Positions 55,144-64,000 of a stretch of 64,000 bases of DNA are shown one piece after another. The stretch lies in NCBI RefSeq assembly GCF_000230695.2, contig NC_020541.1:186001-250000 (forward strand), read 5' to 3'. How positions within the stretch are numbered: position 1 is the first letter of the stretch; each line of letters opens with the position of its first letter. The position numbers and the translations under genes are program-made. Under the pieces are notes generated by a model, which saw only the letters and a list, made by a program, of their open reading frames with translations, did not search any database and was not told the origin of the DNA. The stretch is from Rhodanobacter denitrificans. GTDB lineage: Bacteria > Pseudomonadota > Gammaproteobacteria > Xanthomonadales > Rhodanobacteraceae.

Positions 55144-56463
55144 ATGGCCGTCAGGCCGCAATTGCATCGGGTAGTGGTAGTGGGGGGCGGTGTGGCGGGT
55201 CTTGAGATTGCCACCGCCTTGGGACGCCGTTTCCGCGGCGAACGGCAGCGGCACGGCGAGGGGCCGTCGGTCACGCTTGTCGATCACGACACCGCGCACG
55301 TGTGGAAGCCGATGTTGCACACCATTGCGGCCGGTACCAGCGATATTTCGCAGCAGCAGACCCCGTATCAGGCACAGGCGCATGCGGCCGGTTTTGCCTT
55401 TCAGATGGGCGAGTTTGCCGAGCTGGATCGCACGGCCCGGGAATTGCGCTTGTTGCCGCTACGCGATCGTCACGGTCGCGTGGTGATTCCGGAGCGGCGC
55501 GTTCGCTACGACACGCTCATCATTGCGGTCGGCAGCCTTGTCAATGATTTTGGCACGCCGGGCGTGGCCGAGTATTGCCGAGTGATCGACTCGCGCCGCC
55601 AGGCCAATGCCTTCAACCGCGAAATTCGTGTGCGCGTGGCCCAGTGCCTTACGCAGGGCAAGGACTTGTCCATCGGCATTGTGGGAGGCGGCGCCACCGG
55701 CGTGGAGCTGGCGGCCGAGTTGATTCGCTTGAAGGATGCGGTGGTGGCCTATGGCGGTGAGGAGTTGCCGACGTGCCTGTCCGTCACCTTGCTGGAGGCC
55801 GGGCCACGTTTGCTGCCGGCGTTTCCGACAAACATTTCGACGTCGGTGCAAGGGCAACTGGAAGCGTTGGGCGTTCGGGTGTTGACGCACACGGCCGTGA
55901 ACTCGGTGACGGAGGATGCCTTCATCCTCAATACCAAGGACCGCATTCCAGCCTCGCTCAAAGTCTGGGCGGCCGGCGTGAAAGCGCCGGAGTTCCTGGC
56001 CGCGCTGGATGGGCTGGAGACCACGCGCGGCAATCAATTGGTGGTGACGGCGTCGTTGTGCACCACCAATGATCCGCATATTTTTGCCGTGGGCGATTGT
56101 TCCAGCTTGCGGCTCGCGGGGGCCGAACGGCCACTGCCGCCAACCGCGCAGGTGGCGCACCAGCAGGCCCAGCACCTGATTCGCTACTTGCCCGATGCGG
56201 TGCTCCACGGCAGGTCAGTACCACCGTTCCGCTATCACGATTTCGGCGCGCTGGTATCGCTGGCCGATTACGACGCGTTCGGCTCGCTCGGGGACTACGG
56301 TCTGATGAAGAGTGTCACGTTTCGCGGTCGCCTGGCGCACTTCAGCCACGTGTTGCTCTATCGCCGCCATCAGATGCAATTGCATGGCGTGTTGCGCGGC
56401 TGGCTGCTATGGCTGATCGACCGCTTGAACGCCAGCGCACGGCCCACGATACGGATGGATTAG
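55144..56463 (+). CDS. Type II NADH dehydrogenase-like flavoprotein
   Basis: 439 residues. FAD motif V-V-V-G-G-G-V-A-G-L-E near the N-terminus and the NAD(P)H motif G-I-V-G-G-G-A-T-G-V-E-L-A in the middle; the FAD site closes with F-A-V-G-D-C-S. This is the NDH-2/pyridine nucleotide-disulfide oxidoreductase pattern, with a C-terminal amphipathic/hydrophobic part for membrane attachment (L-R-G-W-L-L-W-L-I-D-R-L). It passes electrons from NADH to quinone without pumping protons. ATG 55144 is preceded by GGGGAA; an upstream frame to 54916 is not conserved-looking. Confidence 0.88.
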   Translation: MAVRPQLHRVVVVGGGVAGLEIATALGRRFRGERQRHGEGPSVTLVDHDTAHVWKPMLHTIAAGTSDISQQQTPYQAQAHAAGFAFQMGEFAELDRTARELRLLPLRDRHGRVVIPERRVRYDTLIIAVGSLVNDFGTPGVAEYCRVIDSRRQANAFNREIRVRVAQCLTQGKDLSIGIVGGGATGVELAAELIRLKDAVVAYGGEELPTCLSVTLLEAGPRLLPAFPTNISTSVQGQLEALGVRVLTHTAVNSVTEDAFILNTKDRIPASLKVWAAGVKAPEFLAALDGLETTRGNQLVVTASLCTTNDPHIFAVGDCSSLRLAGAERPLPPTAQVAHQQAQHLIRYLPDAVLHGRSVPPFRYHDFGALVSLADYDAFGSLGDYGLMKSVTFRGRLAHFSHVLLYRRHQMQLHGVLRGWLLWLIDRLNASARPTIRMD

Positions 56464-56573
56464 ATCGAACTGGCCGGTGACGGGGCCCGGTGCTTGGCCG
56501 GTTGGTCCGATCATGGACAATGGTTCGGCGCGCAAGCAGACACGCCGGAATGAGGCTTTGAACGAGGTGGTGC

Positions 56574-58220
56574 ATGAGCGACAGCACGGCGATGGAATAT
56601 GACGTGATCGTTGTGGGCGGCGGCCCGGGCGGGCTGGCTGCAGCCATTCGCCTGAAGCAGTTGGCCCGTGAACGCCAGCACGATATCAACGTGTGCGTAC
56701 TGGAAAAGGCGCCGGAGATTGGCGCGCAGATCCTCTCCGGTTGCATCATGGATCCGCGCGCGCTCACCGAGTTGATTCCCGACTGGGCCGAGCGCGGAGC
56801 GCCGCTGACGCTGCCGGTGGCACAAGATCGCTTCGTGTTTCTCACCCAGACCGGCACACGCGCAACGCCGCATTGGCTGCTGCCGCCCTGTTTCCGCAAT
56901 GCGGGCAACTACGTGGTGCAGCTGGGGCACGTGGTGCACTGGCTGGGCGTGCAGGCCGAAGCGCTGGGCGTGGATGTCTTTCCGGGGTTTGCCGCCGCCA
57001 AGGTGCTGTACGACGAGCATGGCGCGGTGTGCGGCGTGGAAACCGGCGAAACCGGCGTAGCCAAGGGCGGCACGCATACCGATGCCTACGAGTCCGGCAC
57101 GCAGCTCGTGGCGCGCTACACGGTTTTTGCCGAGGGCTCGCGCGGGCATCTGGGCCGCCAGTTGATCGAGCGCTTTCATCTTGATGCCGATTGCGATCCG
57201 CAGAGCTATGCCATTGGCGTGAAGGAATTGTGGGAGGTCGATCCGGCAAAGGCGCATCCGGGTCTGGTCATGCACACGGCCGGTTGGCCACTCGACGCGC
57301 AGACCTATGGCGGTTCGTTCCTGTATCACCTGGAGCGCAATCTGGTGGCCGTCGGTTTCGTGATTGGCACCGACTACCGCAACCCCACGCTGTCGCCCTT
57401 CGAAGAGATGCAGCGCTACAAGACCCACCCGGCCATCCGCACGGTATTCGATGGCGGCAAACGGGTTGCCTACGGTGCGCGCTCGCTGACGGCTGGCGGC
57501 CTGGCGTCGCTGCCAAAAATGGTATTTCCGGGCGGCGCGTTGATCGGCTGTGAAGCCGGTGTGCTGAACGCGTCGCGCATCAAAGGCAGCCATGCGGCCA
57601 TCAAAACCGGCATGCTGGCGGCCGACGCGGTGTTCGATGCGGTGGTGGCCGGACGCAGCCATGACGAACTCACGCGCTATCCCGAGGCGTTGCGTGCCTC
57701 GTGGCTGTATCGGGAGCTGCGCAAATCGCGCAACTTCAAGCAGTGGTTCCACTACGGCCGGCGCGTGGCCACGGTGATGACCGGAGTGGAGCAATGGCTG
57801 CTGCGCGGGCACATCCCGTGGAACCTGCATCACCACACGCCCGATCATGCCCGGCTGCGGCCGCTCTCGGAGTGCGTGAAGATCGAGTATCCGAAACCCG
57901 ACGGCAAGCTCACGTTCGACCGCGCGAGCTCGGTGTTCTTGTCCAATACGCACCACGACGAGAACCAGCCGGCGCACCTCACGTTGAAGGATCCTGCGGT
58001 GCCGGTGCAAGTGAACCTGGCAAAATACGGCGGCCCGGAGGCCTTTTACTGCCCGGCGGGCGTGTACGAATTCGTGCATGGACCGGACGGCGCGGTGCGG
58101 TTGCAGATCAACGCCGCCAACTGCGTTCACTGCAAATTGTGCGATATCAAGGACCCGAAGCAAAACATCGTCTGGACGACGCCGCACGGTGGCGAAGGGC
58201 CGATCTACAACGGCATGTGA
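56574..58220 (+). CDS. Electron transfer flavoprotein-ubiquinone oxidoreductase
   Basis: 548 residues. FAD motif V-V-G-G-G-P-G-G-L-A-A-A-I at the start, the ETF-QO signature segments (G-A-Q-I-L-S-G-C-I-M-D-P; P-G-G-A-L-I-G-C-E-A-G), and at the end one 4Fe-4S cluster from C-P-A-G-V-Y-E-F plus C-V-H-C-K-L-C-D-I-K-D-P. It transfers electrons from ETF, reduced by acyl-CoA and other dehydrogenases, to ubiquinone at the membrane. Lies between NDH-2 and the SDH operon, all quinone-reducing enzymes. No ETF genes are in the window. Confidence 0.95.
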   Translation: MSDSTAMEYDVIVVGGGPGGLAAAIRLKQLARERQHDINVCVLEKAPEIGAQILSGCIMDPRALTELIPDWAERGAPLTLPVAQDRFVFLTQTGTRATPHWLLPPCFRNAGNYVVQLGHVVHWLGVQAEALGVDVFPGFAAAKVLYDEHGAVCGVETGETGVAKGGTHTDAYESGTQLVARYTVFAEGSRGHLGRQLIERFHLDADCDPQSYAIGVKELWEVDPAKAHPGLVMHTAGWPLDAQTYGGSFLYHLERNLVAVGFVIGTDYRNPTLSPFEEMQRYKTHPAIRTVFDGGKRVAYGARSLTAGGLASLPKMVFPGGALIGCEAGVLNASRIKGSHAAIKTGMLAADAVFDAVVAGRSHDELTRYPEALRASWLYRELRKSRNFKQWFHYGRRVATVMTGVEQWLLRGHIPWNLHHHTPDHARLRPLSECVKIEYPKPDGKLTFDRASSVFLSNTHHDENQPAHLTLKDPAVPVQVNLAKYGGPEAFYCPAGVYEFVHGPDGAVRLQINAANCVHCKLCDIKDPKQNIVWTTPHGGEGPIYNGM

Positions 58221-58222
58221 GC

Positions 58223-58536
58223 CGCTCGTGGCGTTGGACAGCCACACCGATACCCGGCAGGCGCAGAGCGCCAGTGGTGCTGGCATCTCGCCCGGGGTTT
58301 GCCGCATATAGCCGTACCGGACGTCGGAGCGCGGCAACGGATGCGCCAGCCCGGCAAAGGTGCCGGCCAGTGCCAGCGCGCCAACGCGCACCACCGCCCA
58401 CGCCCACAGTGCGTTCAGGCCATACGGTGCGAGTGATGCGGCAGCACGAAGTGCCAACTCCGATCATGTTGCCGATGACCCGCGCCATGGCCGTCCACGG
58501 GGCACACGGTCGCGCTGCCGTGCTGGGCGCGTTCAT
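58223..58536 (-). pseudogene. Degraded APC-family amino-acid permease remnant
   Basis: On the minus strand, frame pieces read A-M-A-R-V-I-G-N-M-I-G-V-G, then after a shift F-V-L-P, then after another shift A-S-L-A-P-Y-G-L-N-A-L-W-A-W, G-T-F-A-G-L-A-H-P-L-P and Y-G-Y-M-R-Q-T-P-G. This order corresponds to the N-terminal helices of AdiC/CadB-like antiporters (V-x-G-N-I-M-G-S-G-V-F-L-L-P-A-N-L-A). At least two frameshifts and no C-terminal two thirds: a pseudogene fragment. It fills the gap between ETF-QO and sdhB. Confidence 0.65.
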
Positions 58537-58586
58537 GGGGCGGTACGGTGCCGGCAGGCGTGGTTTCCGACCCGCGCCCCGCGCCC

Positions 58587-59366
58587 TCAGATGGTGCGTT
58601 CGGCAATCAGGCGTTTGATTTTGGCAATCGCCTTGGCTGGGTTCAGGCCCTTCGGGCAAGTGTTGGTGCCATTCAGGATGGCGTGGCAGCGGTACAGTTT
58701 GAAGGGGTCGTTGAGCTCGTCCAGACGGTCACCGGTGGCCTCGTCGCGCGAGTCGGAAATCCAGCGGTAGGCCTGCAGCAAGACGGCCGGGCCGAGGAAA
58801 CGATCCGGGTTCCACCAGTAGCTTGGGCACGAGGCCGTGCAGCAGGCGCACAGAATGCACTCGTAGAGGCCATCCAGCTGTTTGCGATCCTTGGGCGACT
58901 GCAGGCGCTCGCGTGAGCCCACCGGGCTGTCGGTCTTGAGCCAGGGCTGAATGGAGGCGTATTGCGCGTAGAAGTGGGTGAAGTCCGGCACCAGATCGCG
59001 GATGACCGGCATGTGCGGCAGCGGGTAGATATTCACCTGGCCCTCGCGCAAATCGTCCAGCGATTTGGTGCATGCCAGCGTGTTCTCGCCGTTGATGTTC
59101 ATCGAGCACGAACCGCACACGCCTTCGCGGCATGAACGGCGCAGCGTCAACGTGGGTTCGATGGTGTTCTTGATTTTAAGCAGCACGTCCAAAACCATCG
59201 CGCAGTCGCTCACGTCGACCTCGTAGGTGTCGGTGCGCGGATTGCCCCCGACCTCCGGGTCCCAGCGGTAGACCTTGAACTTGCGGACTTTCTTGGCGCC
59301 CGGTTCGGCGGCAAAGTAGTTGCCCTTCTGTACCCGGGACATCTGCGGCAATCGAAACTGGGCCAT
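58587..59366 (-). CDS. sdhB: Succinate dehydrogenase iron-sulfur subunit
   Basis: 259 residues. [2Fe-2S] ligands in [11 protein letters not shown], and [4Fe-4S]/[3Fe-4S] ligands in [12 protein letters not shown] and [12 protein letters not shown]. Carries electrons from SdhA to ubiquinone. ATG 59366 precedes the M-A-Q-F-R-L-P start; longer frames to 59510 lack the conserved sequence. Last gene of sdhCDAB on the minus strand. Confidence 0.97.
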   Translation of the reverse strand: MAQFRLPQMSRVQKGNYFAAEPGAKKVRKFKVYRWDPEVGGNPRTDTYEVDVSDCAMVLDVLLKIKNTIEPTLTLRRSCREGVCGSCSMNINGENTLACTKSLDDLREGQVNIYPLPHMPVIRDLVPDFTHFYAQYASIQPWLKTDSPVGSRERLQSPKDRKQLDGLYECILCACCTASCPSYWWNPDRFLGPAVLLQAYRWISDSRDEATGDRLDELNDPFKLYRCHAILNGTNTCPKGLNPAKAIAKIKRLIAERTI

Positions 59367-59425
59367 GAAATTCTCCCTTGAACGAAACAGTTTGTCTGCC
59401 CGCGGCGGGTGCCGCGGTGCATCCG

Positions 59426-61222
59426 TCAGTACACGCGTTTGGCCGGCGGGATGGTTTCCACCTCGTCGTCGAGCGGCTGCATGTGTACCGGCCGGTAGTC
59501 GAGCGTGCATCGGCCCTTGTCATCGACTTTGACGAGGGTGTGCTTCATCCAGTTGACGTCGTCGCGCTCGGGAAAGTCGTCACGCGCGTGGGCGCCGCGG
59601 GTTTCCGGCCGCGCCGCCGCTGAATGCATGGTGCCTACGGCTTGCACCAGCAGGTTGTCGAGCTCGAAGCTTTCAATGAGGTCGGAGTTCCAGATCAGGG
59701 ACGGATCGGACACGTGCACGTCCTCGAACTGGGCGTAGATCGCGTCAATCCGCTCGCAACCCTGCTGGAGCGTTTCGGCCGTGCGGAAGACCGCCGCGTC
59801 GTTTTGCATGGTGCGCTGCATTTTTTCGCGCAGCTGTGCCGTGGGCGTACCGCCTTTGGCGTGACGCACCTTGTCAAGCCGGGCCAGCGCCGGATCCAAC
59901 GCGTCGGTCGGCAATCCGGCAAAGGGCGTGTTCGGCTTGATGAGCTCGGCGCAGCGCTGCGCGGCAGCGCGGCCAAACACGATCAAATCGAGCAGCGAGT
60001 TCGTGCCCAGGCGGTTGGCGCCGTGTACCGATACACACGCCGCTTCGCCGATGGCGAACAGGCCCGGCATGATGTGGTCGTTGTCCGAACCCACTTTTTG
60101 CACCACCTGGCCGTACATGTTGGTGGGTATGCCGCCCATGCAGTAATGCGCGGTCGGTAGCACCGGAATGGGCTCCTTGGTCACATCCACGCCGGCGAAA
60201 ATGCGCGCGGTTTCGGAAATGCCCGGCAGACGTTCGTGCAGCGTGTCGCTGCCCAGATGCGCCAGGTTCAGCAGCACGTGATCCTTGTGTTCGCCCACGC
60301 CGCGGCCTTCCCGGATTTCGACCGTGATGGCGCGGCTGACGACGTCGCGTGAAGCCAGATCCTTCACGTGCGGCGCGTAGCGCTCCATGAACCGCTCGCC
60401 GTCGGCGTTGGTGAGATAACCACCTTCGCCACGCACGCCTTCGGTAATCAGGCAGCCGGAACCGTAAATGCCGGTAGGGTGGAATTGCACGAATTCCAGA
60501 TCCTGCAGGGCCACTCCGGCACGTAGCGCCATGCCGCCGCCATCGCCCGTGCAGGTATGTGCCGAGGTGGAGGAAAAGTACGTGCGTCCGTAGCCGCCAG
60601 TTGCCAGGATGACCGCATGGCCGCGGAAAAAGTGCACGCTGCCTTCGGTGAGGTTGATGGCCAGCGCACCGGCAACGTCGCCGGTGCGCGGATCGGTCAC
60701 CAGATCGGTAACAAAATATTCGACAAAGAATTTGACTTTGTGCTTCAACGCCTGCGTGTACAGGGTGTGCAAAATGGCGTGGCCGGTACGGTCGGCCGCT
60801 GCGCAGCTGCGTTGCGCCAGCGCTTCGCCGTGGCGAACCGTGTGACCGCCAAACGGGCGCTGGTAAATGTGCCCGTCTTCGGTGCGCGAGAACGGCACGC
60901 CAAAGTGTTCCAACTCGATGACGGCAGGAATCGCTTCGCGGCACATGTACTCGATGGCGTCCTGATCGCCCAGCCAATCGCCGCCCTTGACGGTGTCGTA
61001 GAAGTGATAGCGCCAATCATCTTCGCCCATGTTGCCGAGGGCCGCGGCAATGCCGCCCTGGGCAGCCACCGTATGTGAACGGGTGGGAAACACCTTGGTT
61101 ACGCAGGCTACCGACAGCCCGGCCGCAGCCAGGCCCAGCGCTACGCGCAGGCCGGCGCCGCCCGCGCCGACAATCACCACGTCGTATTGATGCTTTTCAA
61201 CCTTGTACGCTTCGGCAGGCAT
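59426..61222 (-). CDS. sdhA: Succinate dehydrogenase flavoprotein subunit
   Basis: 598 residues. FAD motif [11 protein letters not shown], flavinylation segment S-H-T-V-A-A-Q-G-G with the attachment His, and active-site regions H-P-T-G-I-Y-G-S-G and H-Y-C-M-G-G-I-P. Oxidises succinate to fumarate. It is 32 bases downstream of sdhD and 59 bases upstream of sdhB. Confidence 0.97.
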   Translation of the reverse strand: MPAEAYKVEKHQYDVVIVGAGGAGLRVALGLAAAGLSVACVTKVFPTRSHTVAAQGGIAAALGNMGEDDWRYHFYDTVKGGDWLGDQDAIEYMCREAIPAVIELEHFGVPFSRTEDGHIYQRPFGGHTVRHGEALAQRSCAAADRTGHAILHTLYTQALKHKVKFFVEYFVTDLVTDPRTGDVAGALAINLTEGSVHFFRGHAVILATGGYGRTYFSSTSAHTCTGDGGGMALRAGVALQDLEFVQFHPTGIYGSGCLITEGVRGEGGYLTNADGERFMERYAPHVKDLASRDVVSRAITVEIREGRGVGEHKDHVLLNLAHLGSDTLHERLPGISETARIFAGVDVTKEPIPVLPTAHYCMGGIPTNMYGQVVQKVGSDNDHIMPGLFAIGEAACVSVHGANRLGTNSLLDLIVFGRAAAQRCAELIKPNTPFAGLPTDALDPALARLDKVRHAKGGTPTAQLREKMQRTMQNDAAVFRTAETLQQGCERIDAIYAQFEDVHVSDPSLIWNSDLIESFELDNLLVQAVGTMHSAAARPETRGAHARDDFPERDDVNWMKHTLVKVDDKGRCTLDYRPVHMQPLDDEVETIPPAKRVY

Positions 61223-61254
61223 GTTGAACGTTGTCCTTTCAAATCAAAGTGGAA

Positions 61255-61662
61255 TCAATGCAGGCGCGTGAACCAGACGGCGAGTACCGCCAGGATCGTG
61301 GCCAACGCACCGAGCAACGCACCGAAGCGCAAGGCAATCTGCAACGTGACTTCCTGCCCGCGCGCATGCACGTAGTCGCCAATGATTACGTCCAGCCCCA
61401 GCATGCCGTGCCAGTAGCTGCACACGGTCAGCACGATCAGCAGGAACGCGTGAACGGGTTGCCCGATCGACGCCAGCACGGCGTCATAGTCGGCGTGTAG
61501 CAGGCCGGCGACAAAAAACAAAAACCAGAGAGTCAGCGGAATCAGCGCCACCGCCGTCAGGCGCTGCACCCACCAGTGCTGAACGCCGGTGCGCGATGGC
61601 CCCCAGTGGCGGGCTGTCTTGAGCGGATCGCGCATGCCTGATTGGCCCGGAAACTCGCTCAT
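61255..61662 (-). CDS. sdhD: Succinate dehydrogenase membrane anchor subunit
   Basis: 135 residues with three helices; begins M-S-E-F-P-G-Q-S with GGGAGGTG upstream. G-V-Q-H-W-W-V-Q-R-L-T-A-V-A-L-I-P and H-G-M-L-G-L-D-V-I-I-G-D-Y mark the family; His in the latter region ligates heme b. Overlaps sdhC by four bases (ATGA). Confidence 0.94.
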   Translation of the reverse strand: MSEFPGQSGMRDPLKTARHWGPSRTGVQHWWVQRLTAVALIPLTLWFLFFVAGLLHADYDAVLASIGQPVHAFLLIVLTVCSYWHGMLGLDVIIGDYVHARGQEVTLQIALRFGALLGALATILAVLAVWFTRLH

Positions 61663-62084
61663 GCCGCACCTCCCGTCAACTTGATGATCAACAACACCCA
61701 AGTCAGTACGGTCAATGCCGTGCTCACGCCCACTACCACCCAGCCGGTGGCCCAGTACGAGGGGTTGCGCGTGCGGTCACGGGTGTGCTGCGGGCCGTAA
61801 TCCCAAGTCAGGCTGTGAAACAAATGCTGGATGCCGTTGCAAAGGTGGAACAGCAGTGCCCAGATCCACGCGAACCACACCATGAGGCCGATCCAGCTGC
61901 CGGAAAAATCCGCAAACAGTTGCCACGCATGGTGGCCGGCGGCGGCGGCGATCAGGCCCCACGTCAATACTGCGGCCCCGATGGAAAGAAACAGCCCGGT
62001 CAGGCGGTGCAAGGAAGACTGCACCATGTTGATGCGCCAGCGGTAGATGCCGAGGTGCGGTGAAAGGGGGCGTGGATTGTGCAC
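61659..62084 (-). CDS. sdhC: Succinate dehydrogenase cytochrome b subunit
   Basis: 141 residues, three helices. R-P-L-S-P-H-L-G-I-Y, S-S-L-H-R-L-T-G and H-L-C-N-G-I-Q-H-L are the SdhC hallmarks for quinone and heme binding. GTG start at 62084 because an ideal AGGAGG lies eight bases upstream and the frame begins V-H-N-P-R-P-L-S-P-H as in other SdhC; a longer frame to 62306 is not conserved. Confidence 0.94.
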   Translation of the reverse strand: MHNPRPLSPHLGIYRWRINMVQSSLHRLTGLFLSIGAAVLTWGLIAAAAGHHAWQLFADFSGSWIGLMVWFAWIWALLFHLCNGIQHLFHSLTWDYGPQHTRDRTRNPSYWATGWVVVGVSTALTVLTWVLLIIKLTGGAA

Positions 62085-62423
62085 GGCAAAAACCTCCTGA
62101 AGCTGTCCGGTCAGCCCGGCAATAACTCCGCCGACGCGGCTGCAGTCGGCGGCCGCTGAGCGTTTCGCACGTGAGTGCGGGATCCGGCGTTTCATCACCC
62201 GGCAGCGAGCGGCGCCGCGCGGCCCATTCGTCCTGACACGGGAACGTGCGTGTGAGAATGACGAACTCGACGTACACCGCAGCCACACCCGATCGGCACC
62301 GCCCATCGCACGCTCGCGCTGGTTGCTCGATGGTAGCGAGTGCCACCGGCGACGCCCTGACCTCCATCAAGCTCTTTCGTGCGCAACGTGGCGTATGCGC
62401 TGCAAACGCGCGATTCGAACCGG
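62085..62423. other. Region upstream of sdhC without a supported gene
   Basis: 339 bases between the sdh operon start and the next minus-strand gene. It should hold the sdh promoter, but I could not pick a convincing -35/-10. A TTCGAA near 62415 recalls a tRNA T-loop but has no matching stem. Confidence 0.4.
62093..62098 (-). promoter_or_regulatory. Ribosome binding site deciding the sdhC GTG start
   Basis: AGGAGG on the minus strand, eight bases before GTG 62084. It is the strongest Shine-Dalgarno near the sdhC start and settles the choice of GTG over longer frames. Confidence 0.8.
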
Positions 62424-62762
62424 CTAACGACGCCATTTGGTGGCAATCGCGGCCAGCTCGTCGCGGATCGTGGGATCCAGCAATTCCGGGCATTCGGATA
62501 CGCGCGCAATCAGGCCAAAAACCGTCACGGTGTCGCGAATCACGGTCGGGTCGCACGCCCAGATGTCGGTGGGGTCGTAGGCACCAAAGCTGTCGGCATC
62601 CGCCCAGGCGAGCAGAAAGTTGGCGCAGCGGCTGGCCTGGCCCGAGTTGCCGAGTGCCACTTCCGCCAAGTGATGCATGGCGGCAAGTTCCTCCGGCGTG
62701 GGTTGGGTCGGGTCGTGTTCGGCGGGCGCGGAGATGATGACGGACAAGTCAGGTATGGCCAT
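62424..62762 (-). CDS. Small unknown protein, DUF7673-like
   Basis: 112 residues. Contains C-A-N-F-L-L-A-W-A-D-A and D-P-T-D-I-W-A-C-D with V-F-G-L-I-A-R, resembling short proteins often seen on integrative or plasmid elements (DUF7673 type); I could not confirm this. The neighbour upstream overlaps it by 14 bases. No function proposed. Confidence 0.6.
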   Translation of the reverse strand: MAIPDLSVIISAPAEHDPTQPTPEELAAMHHLAEVALGNSGQASRCANFLLAWADADSFGAYDPTDIWACDPTVIRDTVTVFGLIARVSECPELLDPTIRDELAAIATKWRR

Positions 62763-63558
62763 GGGTGGTTCCGGGGCGGGGCGGGGTGGCCGGCCGGCGT
62801 TCTGCGCTTGCTGATGACAAACCCGCGAAGAGTTGGTGCACGGCGTGCGTTACTGCGGCACAGCCGGAGTCGTGCTCGTGGAACGGCACCTGGCGCACGA
62901 GGGCCAGCGCGATTTCGGCCGACTCGACCAGGTACTGGCAGGCGGCCTCGATGGCCCAGGTGCGGGCGCGCTGCATGGCGTCACCGGCGCTGGCGCAACC
63001 TTGCGCCAGCAGCATGACGGTGACGTCCGCGGTGCCGCGAACGATGCTTTCGCTGCGTATCGCCAGATGACCGATACGCCCGGTAAGCAGCCAGAGTTCA
63101 CCGGCCGGTGCCTGGGTGGCCGGATGATGTGCGCGGTCCACGCCGATGGCATCGAGAAAACAGCCAAGGCGTTGATGGAAGCGGGCCGTAATCCTGCGGG
63201 GCGGTTGCCATTGCCAGGTATCGGATCCGTGCGCGACAAGCTCCATCCCGACGGCATGGACGGCTTCGTCCGTGACGGGATCGTCGTCGGCCGCCGCTGC
63301 CGCGTCCGTAGCGGTGGCCACGCAACCGAGCGCGTTGCGCAGTCGTGCGACATCCACGGCAAGACCGGTTGCCGTGGGCAGCCGCATGGCAATGTCCTGG
63401 GTGGACCACGCGATAGCGCGGCTGGTGGCCGGCCCGAACTGGGCACCATCGCTGATGCGCACACAGTGGCCAGTAACCGGATCGATCGACCAGCCGCTCG
63501 GGAGCGGCGTGCTCGGTAGGAGAAGCGGAAGCGACACGGGCACCTTCGCGCATGACAA
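62749..63558 (-). CDS. Unknown protein overlapping the preceding small gene
   Basis: 269 residues if the TTG at 63558 is used; GTG codons at 63543 or 63537 are alternatives, and the true start is uncertain. Mostly alpha-helical by look, with S-G-W-S-I-D-P-V-T-G-H-C-V near the start and the Ala-rich stretch T-D-A-A-A-A-A-D-D-D. No recognised motif. It ends 14 bases inside the following gene, so the two are probably co-expressed. The opposite-strand frame (62833-63519) is less likely coding. Confidence 0.55.
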   Translation of the reverse strand: MSCAKVPVSLPLLLPSTPLPSGWSIDPVTGHCVRISDGAQFGPATSRAIAWSTQDIAMRLPTATGLAVDVARLRNALGCVATATDAAAAADDDPVTDEAVHAVGMELVAHGSDTWQWQPPRRITARFHQRLGCFLDAIGVDRAHHPATQAPAGELWLLTGRIGHLAIRSESIVRGTADVTVMLLAQGCASAGDAMQRARTWAIEAACQYLVESAEIALALVRQVPFHEHDSGCAAVTHAVHQLFAGLSSASAERRPATPPRPGTTHGHT

Positions 63559-63744
63559 GCCACTGCACGGTAGCGGGTGGGCGCACCGGCGCCATGACCT
63601 GAATCAGCTTCGGCGCTGGAACGGCCGCCGGGCGTGCAGAGCCAGCCGCTCGGCACGACTGCGATGGCGGGGCTTGTGCCAGGTCATGGAAGAATTTGTA
63701 CAACGTCGCATAGTTGTCCCATGCAGTCGATTGGGCAGGCCGGC

Positions 63745-64000
63745 ATGACAACAACGAGTGGCGCCGAAAGCGATCCCATTTTGCGCGCGCGCGGCGAGGT
63801 GATGGTGCACCGCGCGCAGGCGGCGGAAGCGCTGTACCGCAAGGCGCTCGAAACGCAGCCGGACAACGCGGAAGCGCTGAACTTCGTTGCGATGTGCGAG
63901 CTGGGTCGGGGCGAGTTTGACAGCGCCCGCGAGCACCTCGAAAAGGCCGTGCACATCGACCCGGAGGAAGCCAATTTCCGCAAGAACCTCGGCATCCTGC
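63745..64000 (+). CDS. TPR-domain protein, 3' truncated by window edge
   Basis: The first 85 residues are visible. One tetratricopeptide repeat is clear (A-E-A-L-Y-R-K-A-L-E-T-Q-P-D-N-A-E-A-L-N) and a second follows (A-R-E-H-L-E-K-A-V-H-I-D-P), so this is a TPR scaffold, a protein-interaction module. Related proteins carry an aspartyl/asparaginyl hydroxylase or other catalytic domain after the repeats, but the window stops too early to tell. An ATG at 63721 is in frame and could add eight residues. Confidence 0.72.
   Translation, partial: MTTTSGAESDPILRARGEVMVHRAQAAEALYRKALETQPDNAEALNFVAMCELGRGEFDSAREHLEKAVHIDPEEANFRKNLGIL

Noticed and set aside
62400..62430. tRNA-like T-loop (TTCGAA)
   Set aside because: The flanking bases do not pair, and no acceptor or anticodon arm fits.
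62833..63519. 228-codon open frame on the + strand
   Set aside because: Lies opposite the minus-strand unknown gene and has weaker protein character; no motif seen.

Overview
The window is high-GC DNA (most genes look to be in the high 60s % GC) with gammaproteobacterial gene content: TonB-dependent receptor, lipoprotein alpha-2-macroglobulin with PBP1C, RND efflux, Mrp antiporter and SdhCDAB. Gene content and the style of intergenic repeats suggest Xanthomonadales, most likely Rhodanobacteraceae (Rhodanobacter or Dyella-like). This placement is inference; no rRNA or marker alignment was possible. No rRNA, tRNA or CRISPR array was found.

Layout. 0-3 kb: end of a GH20 hexosaminidase and a NagX/HGSNAT-type membrane acetyltransferase, separated by a paired palindromic repeat. 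3-5 kb: a lower-GC accessory patch with the first ~34 codons of a HlyD/CvaA-type export adaptor cut off by a decayed IS200-type element, a CPBP intramembrane protease and two tiny membrane proteins. 5-9.5 kb: Lhr helicase, carrying a second copy of the paired repeat in frame inside its coding sequence. 9.7-17.4 kb: GH3 glycosidase, TonB-dependent receptor, secreted trypsin-like protease and an alpha/beta hydrolase. 17.5-25.4 kb: alpha-2-macroglobulin lipoprotein, a low-GC gene of unknown function coupled to it, and pbpC. 25.4-25.9 kb: an intergenic array of four hairpins that each display GGA in the loop. 25.9-32.5 kb: tripartite RND efflux operon plus a secreted beta-propeller protein. 32.5-34.6 kb: QseBC/PmrAB-like two-component system, divergent from the Mrp Na+/H+ antiporter operon (34.9-40.8 kb), whose first gene has an in-frame TAG. 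41-42.3 kb: Fic protein behind a 20-bp perfect inverted repeat.

42.9-54.05 kb: the most coherent functional unit. An ECF sigma factor with ChrR anti-sigma and photolyase, TspO, and an eight-gene lipid-modification operon (desaturase, FAD oxidoreductase, DUF1365, two CFA-type methyltransferases, DUF2878, DUF1295, lipocalin) resemble the singlet-oxygen sigmaE-ChrR regulon known from Rhodobacter. I find the same bipartite promoter (G-S-ATCC, 16 bp, CGTAT-S) before all three transcription units: rpoE-chrR-phrB, the lipid operon and tspO. This supports one light/singlet-oxygen membrane-protection regulon encoded contiguously.

54-64 kb: an RMF-like small protein, a possible small RNA with a CRP-like site, an IS3 scrap, NDH-2, ETF-ubiquinone oxidoreductase, a decayed amino-acid permease, the sdhCDAB operon, two unknown proteins and the start of a TPR protein. 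By eye this last block has slightly lower GC. Three of its genes feed electrons to the quinone pool.
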